Shown here: piece by piece, positions 9,330 to 20,079 of the stretch
Layout: each line of letters opens with the position of its first letter
Numbering within the stretch: position 1 is the stretch's first letter
Assembly (NCBI GenBank): GCA_016713925.1
Contig: JADJOH010000007.1
Span: forward strand, 855,501-919,500
Direction: 5' to 3'
DNA: 64,000 nt
Source: Bacteroidota bacterium
GTDB lineage: Bacteria; Bacteroidota; Bacteroidia; AKYH767-A; OLB10
Notes under the pieces: generated by a model
What the model saw: only the letters and a program-made list of their open reading frames with translations
What the model was told of the DNA's origin: nothing
Databases searched by the model: none
Translations under genes and position numbers: made by a program

Positions 9330-10023
9330 AAACATATAAAATGTATTTTGTATAGTGCTGTGCAGTATTTGGTCAATGTCTGCTCTTGCACAAAGTACTT
9401 CTATCGCTGAAGGTAACAGTGAATATGAAAAGGGCAGGTATTTTAATGCAGAATCTTCTTATCGTAAAGCACTTGAAAAGGACCAGCGTATGTACGAAGG
9501 AAATTATAATCTGGGAAATGCATTGTATAAGCAGAATAAGTTTGAAGAAGCTTCACAGCAATATATGAACGCTTCTGTATATAAGCAAACTCCTGAAGCT
9601 CAGAATAAATCTTTGTATAATCTTGGCAACTCATTTTTAAAAGCTGAAAAATACAATGAAAGTATAGAAGCCTATAAAAAGGCGTTGAAGCTGAATCCTG
9701 ATGATGAAGATGCCCGCTATAATCTTTCCTATGCTCTGCAGAAGTTGAAGCAACAGCAGCAGCAACAGCAAAATAAAAATGAAAACAAGGACCAACAGCA
9801 AAAGAAGGATCAGCAACAACAACAGAAGGACCAGCAGCAAGAGCAGAAAGATCAGCAGCAGAAAGAAGAACAGCAGCAACAGAAACAACAACAGCGGCCT
9901 AAATTGACGAAGGAGGAAGCGGAAAGAATGTTAAGGGCTTTAAAAAATGATGAGAAGGATTTGCAGAAAGAGAAAGCAAAGAAATTCTCTGCTTCAGGAT
10001 CTAATCCTGAGAAAAATTGGTAG
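9326..10023 (+). CDS. batC: BatC-type TPR protein, frameshifted in the signal peptide
   Basis: A periplasmic tetratricopeptide protein with three TPR units (~20-120), a Gln-rich linker and a basic tail with EEAERMLRALKNDEKDLQ, which is the BatC signature. The natural ATG overlaps batB (ATGA at 9326). That frame gives MKTYKMYFV and then hits a stop; the continuation LCSIWSMSALAQ, a signal peptide end, is in another frame from about 9355. A small indel inside the signal peptide is the best explanation; the alternative is a GTG start at 9355 with an uncharged leader. Its 3' end overlaps convergent aroK by 23 bp. Confidence 0.85.
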
Positions 10024-10543
10024 GTACTCCGGTGATGGTTTTTAAAATGGATTCAACCACTTGTTCCGGATCATTATCCCCATTGACAGTATGCCTGGCC
10101 TGAATATAAAAAGGGAGTCGTTTTTTCAGGCTCTCCACCATGTATTCCATGATATCCACATCCTCCATGCCGGAAAGGAGCGGTCGCTTGCTTTTTGCAG
10201 GAGCTATCCGGTGAAAAAGTACACCCGGATGGCAACGTAAATAGATCGTAGAGCCATGTTTGTTCATCCATTGCATATTATCACCGGATGCAGCACAACC
10301 TCCTCCCGTAGCGATCACCAGGTTTTCCTTTCCTTTTAATTGATGCAATGCTTCCTTTTCCTTTTCCCTGAAATATTCTTCACCGTATTGACTAAATAAA
10401 TTGGTGATAGAGGTGTCGTTGATAAGCTCAATGAGGTCATCCAGATCAAGGCATGTTCGTCCCAGGCGTGTTGCAAGTATCTTTCCGATGGTGCTTTTCC
10501 CGGCACCCATATAACCGACAAGAAACAGAGGGGCATTGTTCAT
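10001..10543 (-). CDS. aroK: Shikimate kinase
   Basis: Phosphorylates shikimate at the 3-hydroxyl in the chorismate pathway. 180 residues with Walker A GYMGAGKSTIG (~9), shikimate-binding DLDDLIE (~34) and YFREKEKEAL (~58), ATGGG (~79) and the lid arginine in KSKRPLL. It follows def after 8 bp on the same strand, forming ruvX-def-aroK. The 3' end overlaps convergent batC. Confidence 0.95.
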   Translation of the reverse strand: MNNAPLFLVGYMGAGKSTIGKILATRLGRTCLDLDDLIELINDTSITNLFSQYGEEYFREKEKEALHQLKGKENLVIATGGGCAASGDNMQWMNKHGSTIYLRCHPGVLFHRIAPAKSKRPLLSGMEDVDIMEYMVESLKKRLPFYIQARHTVNGDNDPEQVVESILKTITGVPTNFSQD

Positions 10544-10551
10544 ATAAATTA

Positions 10552-11112
10552 CTAGCGCTTTGAGTAAAAACGCATTTTATAATCCGCATCTACTTTTCCT
10601 TTGGAAATATCTCCCAACCTTCCCTTTAAAAGTGTTTTCTTAAGTGGACTTAAATGGTCGGTGAATAAGATCCCTTCAATATGATCGTATTCGTGCTGAA
10701 TAATCCTGGCTTTTATTCCTTCGTATTCTTCCGTATGTGTATCGAAATTCAAATCCTGATATTTGATCACTAAATTGGGATGTCGTTCCACATCTTCACG
10801 TACTCCCGGAATACTCAAACACCCTTCGTTGAACTTCCATTTATCTCCCGTTTCATTTAGAATTACAGGATTAATAAATATGCGCTTAAAACCATCTGCA
10901 CCGGGGTCATCCTCACTGAAGGGTGTAGCATCTACTATAAATAGACGTATGGCTAAGCCTACCTGAGGAGCAGCTAACCCCACTCCCATACTATGATACA
11001 TGGTTTTAAACATATTATCCACTAATTCAGTCAGCTTGGGATAGTCTGGTGAAATAGCAACAGACTTTTTTCTAAGTACAGGATCGCCATAGGCTACAAT
11101 TGGATAGATCAT
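10552..11112 (-). CDS. def: Peptide deformylase
   Basis: Removes the N-formyl group from nascent proteins. All three metal-site motifs are present in 186 residues: GVGLAAPQVG (~44), EGCLSIPG (~94, cysteine ligand) and QHEYDHIEG (~138, both histidines and the catalytic glutamate). The start overlaps the ruvX stop by 4 bp, so the two are translationally coupled. Confidence 0.97.
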   Translation of the reverse strand: MIYPIVAYGDPVLRKKSVAISPDYPKLTELVDNMFKTMYHSMGVGLAAPQVGLAIRLFIVDATPFSEDDPGADGFKRIFINPVILNETGDKWKFNEGCLSIPGVREDVERHPNLVIKYQDLNFDTHTEEYEGIKARIIQHEYDHIEGILFTDHLSPLKKTLLKGRLGDISKGKVDADYKMRFYSKR

Positions 11113-11531
11113 TTTTTTGATAGGAGTGAGTTGAGAAAATCTTGCAATAGGAGGGTGGCACTAATCCTGTCTAAGACCGTTTTGTCTTTACGGACTTTTC
11201 TGGATTGGCCACTTTCAATTAGGCTGTTGAATGCGATTTTAGACGTAAAACGTTCATCGTATAATACAATAGGGATATTGGGAATGTCTTTTCGTAAGCG
11301 CTCTGCAAATTCATGAACAAGAAGGGTTGTTGAAGAGTTGGTGTTGTTTAAACGCTTCGGTTCACCCAGCACGATAGTGTCTACCACTTCGCTTTTTAAA
11401 TAATTCAGAAGAAAGGTGACTAATTGCGTAGTTGGAAGACTTTCAAGAGCTGTAGCAATGGTTTGCGTAGGGTCAGTAACCGCCAGACCACATCTCTTGG
11501 AGCCATAATCAACAGCTATTATTCTTCCCAT
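11109..11531 (-). CDS. ruvX: Putative Holliday junction resolvase, YqgF/RuvX family
   Basis: An RNase H-fold nuclease linked to pre-16S rRNA processing and Holliday junction resolution. The product begins MGRIIAVDYGSKRCGLAVTD with the first catalytic aspartate. It continues with VLGEP (~65) and YDERFTS (~97), and ends near a conserved DRISATLLLQDFL. An upstream ATG at 11609 would add 26 unconserved residues. I chose 11531 because it gives the family's ~140-residue length and lies just after a TATTTTTG promoter box. Confidence 0.92.
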   Translation of the reverse strand: MGRIIAVDYGSKRCGLAVTDPTQTIATALESLPTTQLVTFLLNYLKSEVVDTIVLGEPKRLNNTNSSTTLLVHEFAERLRKDIPNIPIVLYDERFTSKIAFNSLIESGQSRKVRKDKTVLDRISATLLLQDFLNSLLSKK

Positions 11532-11537
11532 TTCTTG

Positions 11538-11545
11538 CAAAAATA
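11538..11545 (-). promoter_or_regulatory. Putative -7 box of ruvX-def-aroK
   Basis: TATTTTTG on the minus strand matches the Bacteroidota TAnnTTTG box exactly. Only 6 bases separate it from the ruvX ATG, which implies a very short or absent leader. No clear TTTG -33 box is visible. Confidence 0.5.
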
Positions 11546-11599
11546 CACAGCTTCTCCAATGTTTAGTAGTTTTGCCCACTTGAATATTAACTATCTGGT

Positions 11600-12405
11600 A
11601 TGGAATCAATAATAAATAAGGCCTGGGAGAACCGTGCTCTTCTTGCTGAATCGGACGTACAAAATGCCATTGAAGAGGTTATAAATGACCTTGATAAAGG
11701 AGTTTTAAGAGTGGCTTCATTTGCCAATAATCAATGGATTGTACATGAATGGATTAAAAAAGCAGTGATTTTATATTTTCCTTTAAAACAAATGAATACG
11801 ATTGAAGTAGGACCTTTTGAATTTTATGATAAGATTCCGCTCAAAAAGGGTTTTAAGGATTTAGGTGTTCGGGTTGTTCCTCATGGATTGGCAAGATACG
11901 GCTCATTTTTGGCAAAAGGTGTGATTCTAATGCCATCTTATGTCAATATAGGTGCTTATGTGGACGAAGGCACGATGGTAGATACTTGGGCCACTGTTGG
12001 CTCATGTGCACAAATTGGTAAACATGTACATCTGAGTGGTGGGGTAGGTATTGGTGGTGTCCTCGAGCCGGTTCAAGCTGCTCCCGTAATTGTGGAAGAT
12101 GGTTGCTTTATCGGATCAAGATGCATTGTTGTAGAAGGTGTTCATTTGGAAAAAGAAGTGGTTTTGGGTGCTAATGTGGTGTTAACCCAATCAACAAAAA
12201 TTATTGATGTTACCGGGGAGAAACCTGTCGAATTTAAAGGATTTGTTCCCGCGAGATCAGTTGTAATTCCGGGTTCTATCCCAAAGCAATTCAATGCAGG
12301 AGAATATCAGGTACCCTGTGCGTTGATAATAGGAAAACGAAAGGAAAGCACAGACCAAAAACTTCCCTTAATAATGCATTGCGTGAATTTCAGGTGGCGG
12401 TCTGA
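11600..12405 (+). CDS. dapD: Tetrahydrodipicolinate N-succinyltransferase, one frameshift near the 3' end
   Basis: Catalyses the succinylation step of lysine/diaminopimelate synthesis. The left-handed beta-helix (hexapeptide) region is clear from ILMPSYVNIGAYVDEGTMVD (~112) to GSRCIVVEGV. The frame then goes wrong after KRKESTDQK. Adding one A to the run of five at ~12354-12358 restores a typical family ending, TSLNNALREFQVAV, with a stop at 12403-12405. Without the correction the frame runs to 12496 into the convergent stress gene. A single missing homopolymer base is most likely an assembly error. Confidence 0.93.
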
Positions 12406-12413
12406 GAAATCAA

Positions 12414-13283
12414 TCAGATCACCATTTCTCCTTTGGAACCATGTGAATGAAAAGCTAGTAATGGAATATGTGTGTGGAAAATCAATCGCTTCGTAATGCT
12501 ACGGTCAAATATTCTTTCAATGAAATTCCGCTTTCTCGTAGCGGTGACCAGCAAATCAATTTTATTGACGCTGAGATATTCATGCAACGTTTTAACGATT
12601 TCAGTTTCACTGATGCTTTCAGCTTTGATATTCTTGTATGTGATTACGGGAAGAATTGCTCCATGAAACCAACTTTGTAAAGCGGCCTCCGGATCTCTGG
12701 CATGTCCGTCTTCAATATGCAATAAAGTGATGGATGTCTCTTCATTGCGACCAAATAGTTGAATCAGTTTTATCAGGCAATTCACATCATCTTGCTGCAT
12801 ATTTGTAGCGAAAACTATTTTCTTGATCCCGGTAAAAGTGGTTTGCTCAGGTACGGCTAAAACCGGACATTCTGTCTGATGAATTAAACTTGCAGTATTG
12901 CTTCCAACAAGTATTTCCTTCATCCCGCTTGCACCGCGAGTACCCATCACAATTAAATCGGTTTTTCGTTCTCTGACGATTTCAGAAATCAACTCTACAG
13001 GAAAACCCATTTTCGATACGATATCGTATTGTACTTTTGGATAGCGTTTGCTAATCTGATGTCGCAATTGAACGAGTTGTTCGTTTTCGATGCGTTCCAG
13101 TTCGCTGGTAGTGATAAACTCCGCTTCTTCTGTTGAATTTGCTACGTGAATACTGATACCGTGAAAAATGGTAATACATCCTCCTGAATCACTGGCAAGT
13201 TTCGATGCATATTCAAGAGCAGCATTTGCAGGTTCTGAAAAGTCTGTTGGGACGAGTATGTTTAGTTGAGTATTTTCCATCAC
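12414..13283 (-). CDS. Universal stress protein, two UspA domains
   Basis: 289 residues, two tandem Usp folds (~8-145 and ~150-280). The first ends with an intact ATP-binding motif, VMGTRGASGMKEILVGSNT, followed by CPVLAVP. The second is degenerate, lacking the GxxG(x9)G(S/T) motif. It stands alone, convergent with dapD by 8 bp from the corrected dapD stop. ATP binding by the first domain is inferred from the motif. Confidence 0.9.
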   Translation of the reverse strand: MMENTQLNILVPTDFSEPANAALEYASKLASDSGGCITIFHGISIHVANSTEEAEFITTSELERIENEQLVQLRHQISKRYPKVQYDIVSKMGFPVELISEIVRERKTDLIVMGTRGASGMKEILVGSNTASLIHQTECPVLAVPEQTTFTGIKKIVFATNMQQDDVNCLIKLIQLFGRNEETSITLLHIEDGHARDPEAALQSWFHGAILPVITYKNIKAESISETEIVKTLHEYLSVNKIDLLVTATRKRNFIERIFDRSITKRLIFHTHIPLLAFHSHGSKGEMVI

Positions 13284-13777
13284 TATTGTGGATATGAATG
13301 CGTGGGGTTATGAAGAGCAGGTATATTTAGCCGGGAGTTTTCTATCCTAACTTATTTTTTCAAAGCTATCTGCTCTTTAATTTTTTTCGTATGAGTAAAG
13401 TCACTTTTTAAAATGACACTTGTCAAAGGAAATGGGAATTGAATGTAAACTATGAAATATGTTTTATGTTTAGAAACCTCTTCGTTTGAGTATTTTTATG
13501 ATTGAATTACTGCGTTCATTTAAAGTGATGCAAACCTTTAAGAATGACGGTGGTAATTGAATGGTGTTCGTTTCTGTTTAGGTGTTGAAACAAGTAAGAA
13601 TGAGGGCGTATAAACCGGATTTTTAACTTGCATAATTTTCAAATTTCAACATTTCGAGAGTTTTTTTACCATTTATTCTGGAGAGTTTACCCATTTTTTT
13701 GTTGAATACACCTAAGTTTTAGGGATAGAATTGCCTTATGATTTATTTTACGATTCAAATTTTAAAACCTCTGAGAA
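13284..13777. other. Intergenic region without recognisable gene
   Basis: About 490 AT-rich bases between two divergently transcribed genes. I see no ORF with a recognisable product, no tRNA and no convincing hairpin. It must hold the promoters of both flanking genes. Confidence 0.6.
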
Positions 13778-16700
13778 ATGAAAAGAAATTTATGCTGCTT
13801 AGCATTAATGTTTGTTGGTTTGATGGCTTCAAAAAACACGGCCGTCGCACAAACTTTGCCTCCTATGTTTGTATCTGAACTGGTAAGTAATACCTGGGAT
13901 CAGATTGAAGGATTTGTATTCGATGCGAATAAGAACATGTACGTATGGGAAAAGAACGGCTATGTATGGAAAGTGGATTCTAATGGTACTAAGGCGGCAA
14001 CCCCACTCTTAGATATCAGAGCTGAAGTTGGAGGATGGCGGGATCATGGTTTAAATGGTTTTGCCCTTGATCCGAATTTTATGGTGAATGGTTATATCTA
14101 TTTGCATTATACTGTTGATCGTCATCATTTGATGAAATTTGGTACGCCTCAATACAATGCCAATACAGATGAATATTTTAATGCAACAATAATAAGGGTA
14201 ACACGCTATCAGGTTGATGTTGCAAATAATAATTTTAATACCATTGTTCCGGGAAGCCGTTTCGTTTTAATTGGCTCGACAAAGAAAAACGGAATTCCAC
14301 TCTTGCATGAATCACACAGCGGAGGGCAACTCTGCATTTGGTGACGATGGTACCTTGCTGATTTCAACCGGTGATGGAGCCAGCTATAATGTAGTGGATG
14401 TAGGAAGTAATAATGATACGTATTGGGTGCAAGGTTTAGCGGATACTATTATTCGTCCTGCAGAAAATGTAGGGGCATTGCGTTCACAGTTGGTCAATTG
14501 TCTGGCCGGAAAAATTCTTCGTATTGATCCCATGACCGGAGCCGGAATTCCCGGAAATCCATTCTACAATCCTGCTGATCCTTTTGAAGCTAAATCAAGA
14601 GTTTGGAGCCTTGGATTAAGGAATCCGTTTCGTATGACTATTCTTCGTGGCTCGGGCAATGCTGATCCTTCAGCAGTTGATCCGGGAACACTCTATATAG
14701 GTGATGTGGGTTGGACCCTATGGGAGGATTTGCATACTGCTGATGCACCCGGTCAAAATTTTGGCTGGCCACTGTATGAAGGTATAGATGCAAATTCCGG
14801 TTACCAATCTCCCAATACTCAAAATCTTGATGCTCCAAATCCACTTTTTGGTGTAGGAGGATGCACACGACAGTATTTTTATTTTAAGGAACTATTAAAG
14901 CAAGCTACTTTGAATCCGGCCGTGCAATTCACCAATCCATGCAACAGTTCAGTTTTAATTCCATCCTCTATTCCGACTTTCTTTCATGAACGTCCGGATA
15001 TTGATTGGAAACACGGAAATCAATCCCGAACTCCGGCTTTTTCAGGATTTAATTCCACCGCGATTGATCTGGATAATGTTGCCAGTCCTGTTCCCGGACC
15101 TCGATTTGGTGGCAATGCTTCTTGTGGTGGAGTTTGGTATACTTCTGATCGCTTCCCTACTACTTATCAGAACACCTATTTTCATGCCGACTACGGTGGA
15201 AGCTGGATCCGTAATTTCTCCTTCGATGGAAACGATAAGCCGGTGAGTGTCCGGAATTTTGGCACCAATATGGGTCCGGTAATTTATTTGAACATGCACC
15301 CTTCCAATGGTACCTTGATGTATGTGGTTTTCCCGTCGCAGATCAGAAGAATTCGTTATACAGCGTCAATAAATAACCCGCCAAGAGCTGTTATTCAAAC
15401 GGACACTGCATATGGCAGTTCTCCTCTGACCGTGAACCTGAATAGTAATTTATCTTCTGATCCGGATAATCTGCCTCTCACTTATTTCTGGGATTTCGGA
15501 GATGGTACAACTTCTACTCAGGCAAATCCTTCGCATGTATTTACATCTCTCAATGCTAACCCTCAGTCCATGTGGGTGAAGTTGACAGTAACTGATGATA
15601 TCGGTCAAACAGATAAAGACTCGGTGCGAATATTTCTGAATAATACTCCTCCACAAGTGCAAATAACCAGCTTTAATGATGGTGATTTTTATTCCATTCT
15701 ATCGCCGTTTAATCTTCCCTTACAGGCTTCCGTGACCGATGCTGAACATGCGGAACCAAGTTTAAAGTATAAGTGGCAAACTATTTTGCACCATAACTTC
15801 CATGAGCATTTTGAAGCCATTGACACGAATCGCGTCACTCAAACGTATATTACACCCGAAACATGTACGGAGACCTTCTATTTTGAAATTATCCTGATTG
15901 TCACTGATCCCGAGGGTTGTCAACTACGGTTCGACAATTAGTTTATCCTGCATGTGGTCCTGCATTAGCAAATTTCAGCGCGAATAATGTTGCTATATGT
16001 AAGAATCAATCGGTACAGTTCACTAATCTCTCTGATCAGAGTGTGGATTACTTATGGTCATTCCCGGGCGGTTCTCCGGCTTCAAGTACCGCGGATGATC
16101 CGCTGGTTACATATGCTTTGCCCGGTGTTTATGACGTGACTTTGATTTCTTCAAATGGTGTCACCACTGATACCTTGCTCCTGCCGGGATATATAACGGT
16201 TTACAGTATTCCGACTGCTTCATTAACTCCAAATGCAGCTGTCTATTTCTGTAACAACAGTTCAGTGACTTTGGATGTAAATTCTAATGCGGCCAATCCG
16301 ACTTATACCTGGTATCGAAATGGATCTGTTGTAAATGGAGCCATTTTAAGTTCTCTGTCAGCAAACAAAAATGGAAACTATAAAGTGAAGGTAACCGATG
16401 CTTCCGGTTGTTCTAAAATGTCGAAAATTGCTAATGTCTCAAGATCTCCAAATGTTGATCTTACCACCAGCGGACCGCTTTCATTCTGTATTGGGGATTC
16501 TGTAGTGTTTTCTGCAGTAGCCTCTAACCGCTATGCGTATCAATGGTACAAGGGAGGTGTAATTATAGCAGGTGCGACAGGTCGAACCTATTCAGCAAAG
16601 ACAGCAGGAAAGTATTATGTTGTGGTAACGGATACCGTATTGGGATGCAGCCGCTTTTCGTCGAAGTTTACGGTAACGACTCCCTGTCGTTTGAAAGATA

Positions 16701-16975
16701 TGGCTCAAGTGGCAAATATCAGCATTTCAGTAGCACCCAATCCGGTGTTGACTAAAGCGATGATTACTATCAAAAATGCTCTGCCCGGTAATGCTGTATT
16801 AAAAATCGTTGATATCAGTGGTAGAATAGTTAACGCTCAAAACATCTCATTTACTTCCGAAATGGAACAGGTTTTTGTTGTTCCGGTAGAAGAACTGGAG
16901 AGTGGTATTTATATGGTTCAGTTGATGAATGGATCTAATAATCCTTCCGTGAGGATCACTGTGGCTGGTCACTAA
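13778..16975 (+). CDS. Secreted PQQ-type sugar dehydrogenase with PKD repeats and T9SS sorting domain, two frameshifts
   Basis: One ~1,065-residue protein split into three frames. Order: signal peptide ending AVAQ; a six-bladed soluble glucose/sorbosone dehydrogenase propeller with HESHSGGQL, FGDDGTLLISTGDG, GKILRIDP, GLRNPFRM, GDVGW and NFGWPLYEG; a PKD domain (YFWDFGDGTTS); Ig/PKD-like repeats (SFPGGSPASS); and a type A T9SS C-terminal domain starting ISVAPNPV and ending near GIYMVQL. Frameshift 1 (~14331) has one extra base before GCATTTGGTGAC; frameshift 2 (~15917) lacks one T (restored: DPEGLSTTVRQ). Probably a secreted or surface-bound sugar-oxidising enzyme; substrate unknown. Confidence 0.85.
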
Positions 16976-16991
16976 TCTGAAAAATTTAGAC

Positions 16992-17036
16992 AGACCGGGT
17001 AAGCTCCTTTAAAGGAAACCTTACCCGGTCTTTTTT
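16992..17036 (+). terminator. Rho-independent terminator of the sugar dehydrogenase gene
   Basis: A 12-bp perfect stem, AGACCGGGTAAG pairing with CTTACCCGGTCT, followed by TTTTT. It lies 16 bp after the stop codon. Confidence 0.9.
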
Positions 17037-17117
17037 ATTATCCACAATCATTATGTGAAATACGATTTTAATTGCTCACAATTTTAATAGGTCTGCTGCG
17101 TACTATTGCACCAGTCT

Positions 17118-20007
17118 ATGATGAAGAAGATACAATTGATGAGCATGGTTTTGTCCTTATGGATATCCAATGCCAATGCCCAGCAACAAATTCCCTGTTT
17201 CAACAGTAAGTCTGCCGAAGCATGGGCAGATAGTATTTTTAATACGATGGATTACAGAGATAGAATCGGTCAGCTATTCATGATTGATGCTTTTTCAAAT
17301 AAGGACTCATTGCATGTGGCATTTATTAATCAATTGATTGATTCTTTCCATATTGGTGGTTTGATTTTTTTCCAGGGTGGTCCTCTGCGTCAGGCGAGAC
17401 TCACCAATGCGTATCAGCAACGCTCCCGCTACCCTTTGATGATCGGGATTGATGGGGAGTGGGGGTTGAATATGCGACTGGATAGTACGATTCGTTTCCC
17501 TCGTCAAATGACACTTGCTGCAGGAGCGAAAGAAGGCCAAGTGCTGGAGATGGGTCGCGAAATTGGACGGCAATGCCAAAGAATGGGAATCCATATCAAT
17601 TTTGCTCCCGATGTGGATATCAATAATAATCCTGAAAATCCGATCATCAATAGCCGCTCATTCGGAGAAGATAAAAATAAAGTAGCCGATTTCAGCCTGG
17701 CCTATATGAAAGGGATGCAGGAAATGAAAGTCCTGGCTTGTGCGAAACATTTTCCCGGACACGGAGATACCAATACCGACTCTCACCATGCCTTGCCTAT
17801 CGTCTCCGCAAGCCGCGCAAGAATTGACTCTCTCGAATTATTTCCCTTCCGGAAACTCATTGATAATGGTGTGGCTTCTGTGATGGTGGCTCATTTATCC
17901 ATCCCATCAATCGATACCACTCAAGGAATGGCTGGAACACTTTCTCCGAAAGTGGTGAATGATTTATTAATTGATAGCCTTGGCTTTAAAGGGTTGATTT
18001 TTACAGATGCCCTCAATATGAAAGGTGTCGCGGATTATTACCCCTCCGGTGAGCTGGAATTGAAAGCTTTGCTCGCAGGAAATGATGTACTGCTCTATCC
18101 CGGAAATGTTGCTAAAGCCTTTGAAAGGATTCATCTCGCCATTCAGAATTGTGAAATTGAGCAGGAGGTTATCGACAGGAAAGTGAAGAAAATCCTGATG
18201 GCAAAATATTGGGCGGGACTCAATAAGTATTCGCCGGTGAATGAAGTGGCGTTGATAGAGGATCTTAATTCCTCACCAGCGAAATGGTTGAATTTTTCTC
18301 TATATAAATCCGCTCCAACTTTGTTACAGAATAAGCACGATAGAATTCCTTTGAATCCTTATTACAGAGATTGCATTGCTTCAATTGTTTTGAACGATTC
18401 GATTAATAATCCATTTCAAAAGCAATTGGCCTGTTATGCAAAGGTGGACCCTTTCCAGCTTTCTAAAGATGCATCAGAGGAGAGAATAGAGAGTGTTTTA
18501 AATCAGCTCAGTGAATACGACAGAGTCATCATCAGCGTGCACAATACAAGTATCAATGCTGCCAAAAATTTTGGTTTGACACCTCAAATGCTCTCGATGA
18601 TTGAAAAAGTGAGTAAGAAAAAAGGAAGTGTGATTTGTGTTTTTGGAAATCCTTATGTGTTGGGCAGACTATCGGGATTGGAGGATTACGATGCGGTGAT
18701 TCAGGCGTATGAAGACACTTATTTACCTCAGGTCCAGGTGGCACAGAAAATATTTGGAGCCATGGCTTTTAACGGACAATTGCCGGTATCATCTCCACCC
18801 GGGTTTAAAATAGGAGAGGGCTTGCTCACCAATGCTGAGGGGAAATTGGAGTTTACATTGCCGGAAGATGCAGGAATAAATTCAGATCAGTTTAATAAAA
18901 TAGATAGTTTAGTTAAACTTGCAATTATTGATTCGCTATTTCCCGGTTGTCAGGTATTAGTAGCATTAAAAAGTAAGGTGATTTACAATAAGTCGTTTGG
19001 ATTTCATACCTATATGAATGCTCAACCGGTGCAAAATAACGACGTGTATGATATTGCTTCTATCACGAAAATTGATCGATATCGATGCGCCTGCTTCTAA
19101 ATATTTACGTGATCTTAGAAATACAGATAAGAAAAATTTAACCATACGGCAGTTGATGGCTCATGAAGCAGGACTGAAAGCATGGATGCCTTTTTGGATG
19201 GAAACAGTGGACTCTACCGGTTGGTCTAGTGATTTGTACCGGAGAATGCCTGAGAAAAATTACACCTTGCAGGTAGCGGATAGTTTGTTTATTGTTGATT
19301 CTTATCCCGATTCCATCTGGAAATCCATAGTGGAATCACCGCTCGGACCGCAGGGGAAATATGTTTACTCCGACTTGGGTATCCTCATTCTTCAACGGAT
19401 TATTGAAAGAGTATCAGGAAAAGAACTCGATAAGTATATAGATGATTTATTGATTAAGCCGATTGGTCTGCATGAATTTGGATATAAACCACTCGAATGG
19501 ATTTCTAAAGATCGAATCATTCCAACAGAGTATGATTCCGCATTTCGACAGCAATTGGTGCATGGATATGTTCATGATCCTGCTGCTGCCTTAATGAATG
19601 GAGTAGGAGGGCATGCCGGAATATTTAGTAGTGCCCAATCCCTCGCGGTAATTATGCAGATGTTATTGAATAACGGTGAGTATGGTGGAAAGCGATTTAT
19701 TAAGAAGGAAACGGTAAGAAAGTTTACTTCGAAGGCTTTTCCTGAGAGTGCAAACAGACGCGGTTTGGTTTTTGACCGGTCGGATGTTTCATTGGGCGAA
19801 AATGGTCCGACAGCCATGTCTTCCTCTTCATTCACTTTCGGACATGCCGGATTTACAGGTACCTGTGCATGGGCTGATCCTCAAAACGGACTCGTGTATA
19901 TTTTCCTTTCAAATAGGGTACATCCCTCTGCCTCAAATAATAAACTGGCCAAATCAAACCTTCGGACAGCCATTATGCAGGTCGTTTATGACGCGCTCTC
20001 ACATTAA
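17118..20007 (+). CDS. GH3 beta-N-acetylhexosaminidase fused to a beta-lactamase-type serine hydrolase, broken by an internal deletion
   Basis: Signal peptide (ends NANAQ), then a GH3 domain with the NagZ-type signature KHFPGHGDTNTDSHH (~210, including the Asp-His catalytic dyad) and FTDALNMKGV with the nucleophile aspartate. A GH3 C-terminal region and a class C beta-lactamase/DD-peptidase-like domain follow. Its SxxK motif is SITK, just before the lesion at ~19070. There about 15-20 residues and the frame are lost; the frame resumes at IDIDAPASKYL. Downstream, YSDLG and HAGFTG motifs are intact. This fusion is common in Bacteroidota and probably works on peptidoglycan fragments. Start: ATG at 17118. 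Confidence 0.85.
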
Positions 20008-20067
20008 TAAATAATGATTTTTTAAAGAATTAAAATCTTTTGGTGACTGACACGACTTTGTATTCAC

Positions 20068-20075
20068 TAACTTTG
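20068..20075 (+). promoter_or_regulatory. Putative -7 box of bshA
   Basis: TAACTTTG matches TAnnTTTG exactly. It ends 4 bases before the bshA ATG, which would make the transcript leaderless. No correctly spaced -33 box is evident. Confidence 0.4.
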
Positions 20076-20079
20076 GTTT

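Noticed and set aside
9637..9891. Minus-strand ORF rich in leucine over batC
   Set aside because: It is the antisense of the CAG/CAA Gln-linker and other coding sequence of batC, hence the poly-Leu product.
17038..17046. TTATCCACA, a perfect DnaA-box match
   Set aside because: A single isolated box in a short intergenic gap with no cluster and no AT-rich unwinding element beside it; chance is enough.
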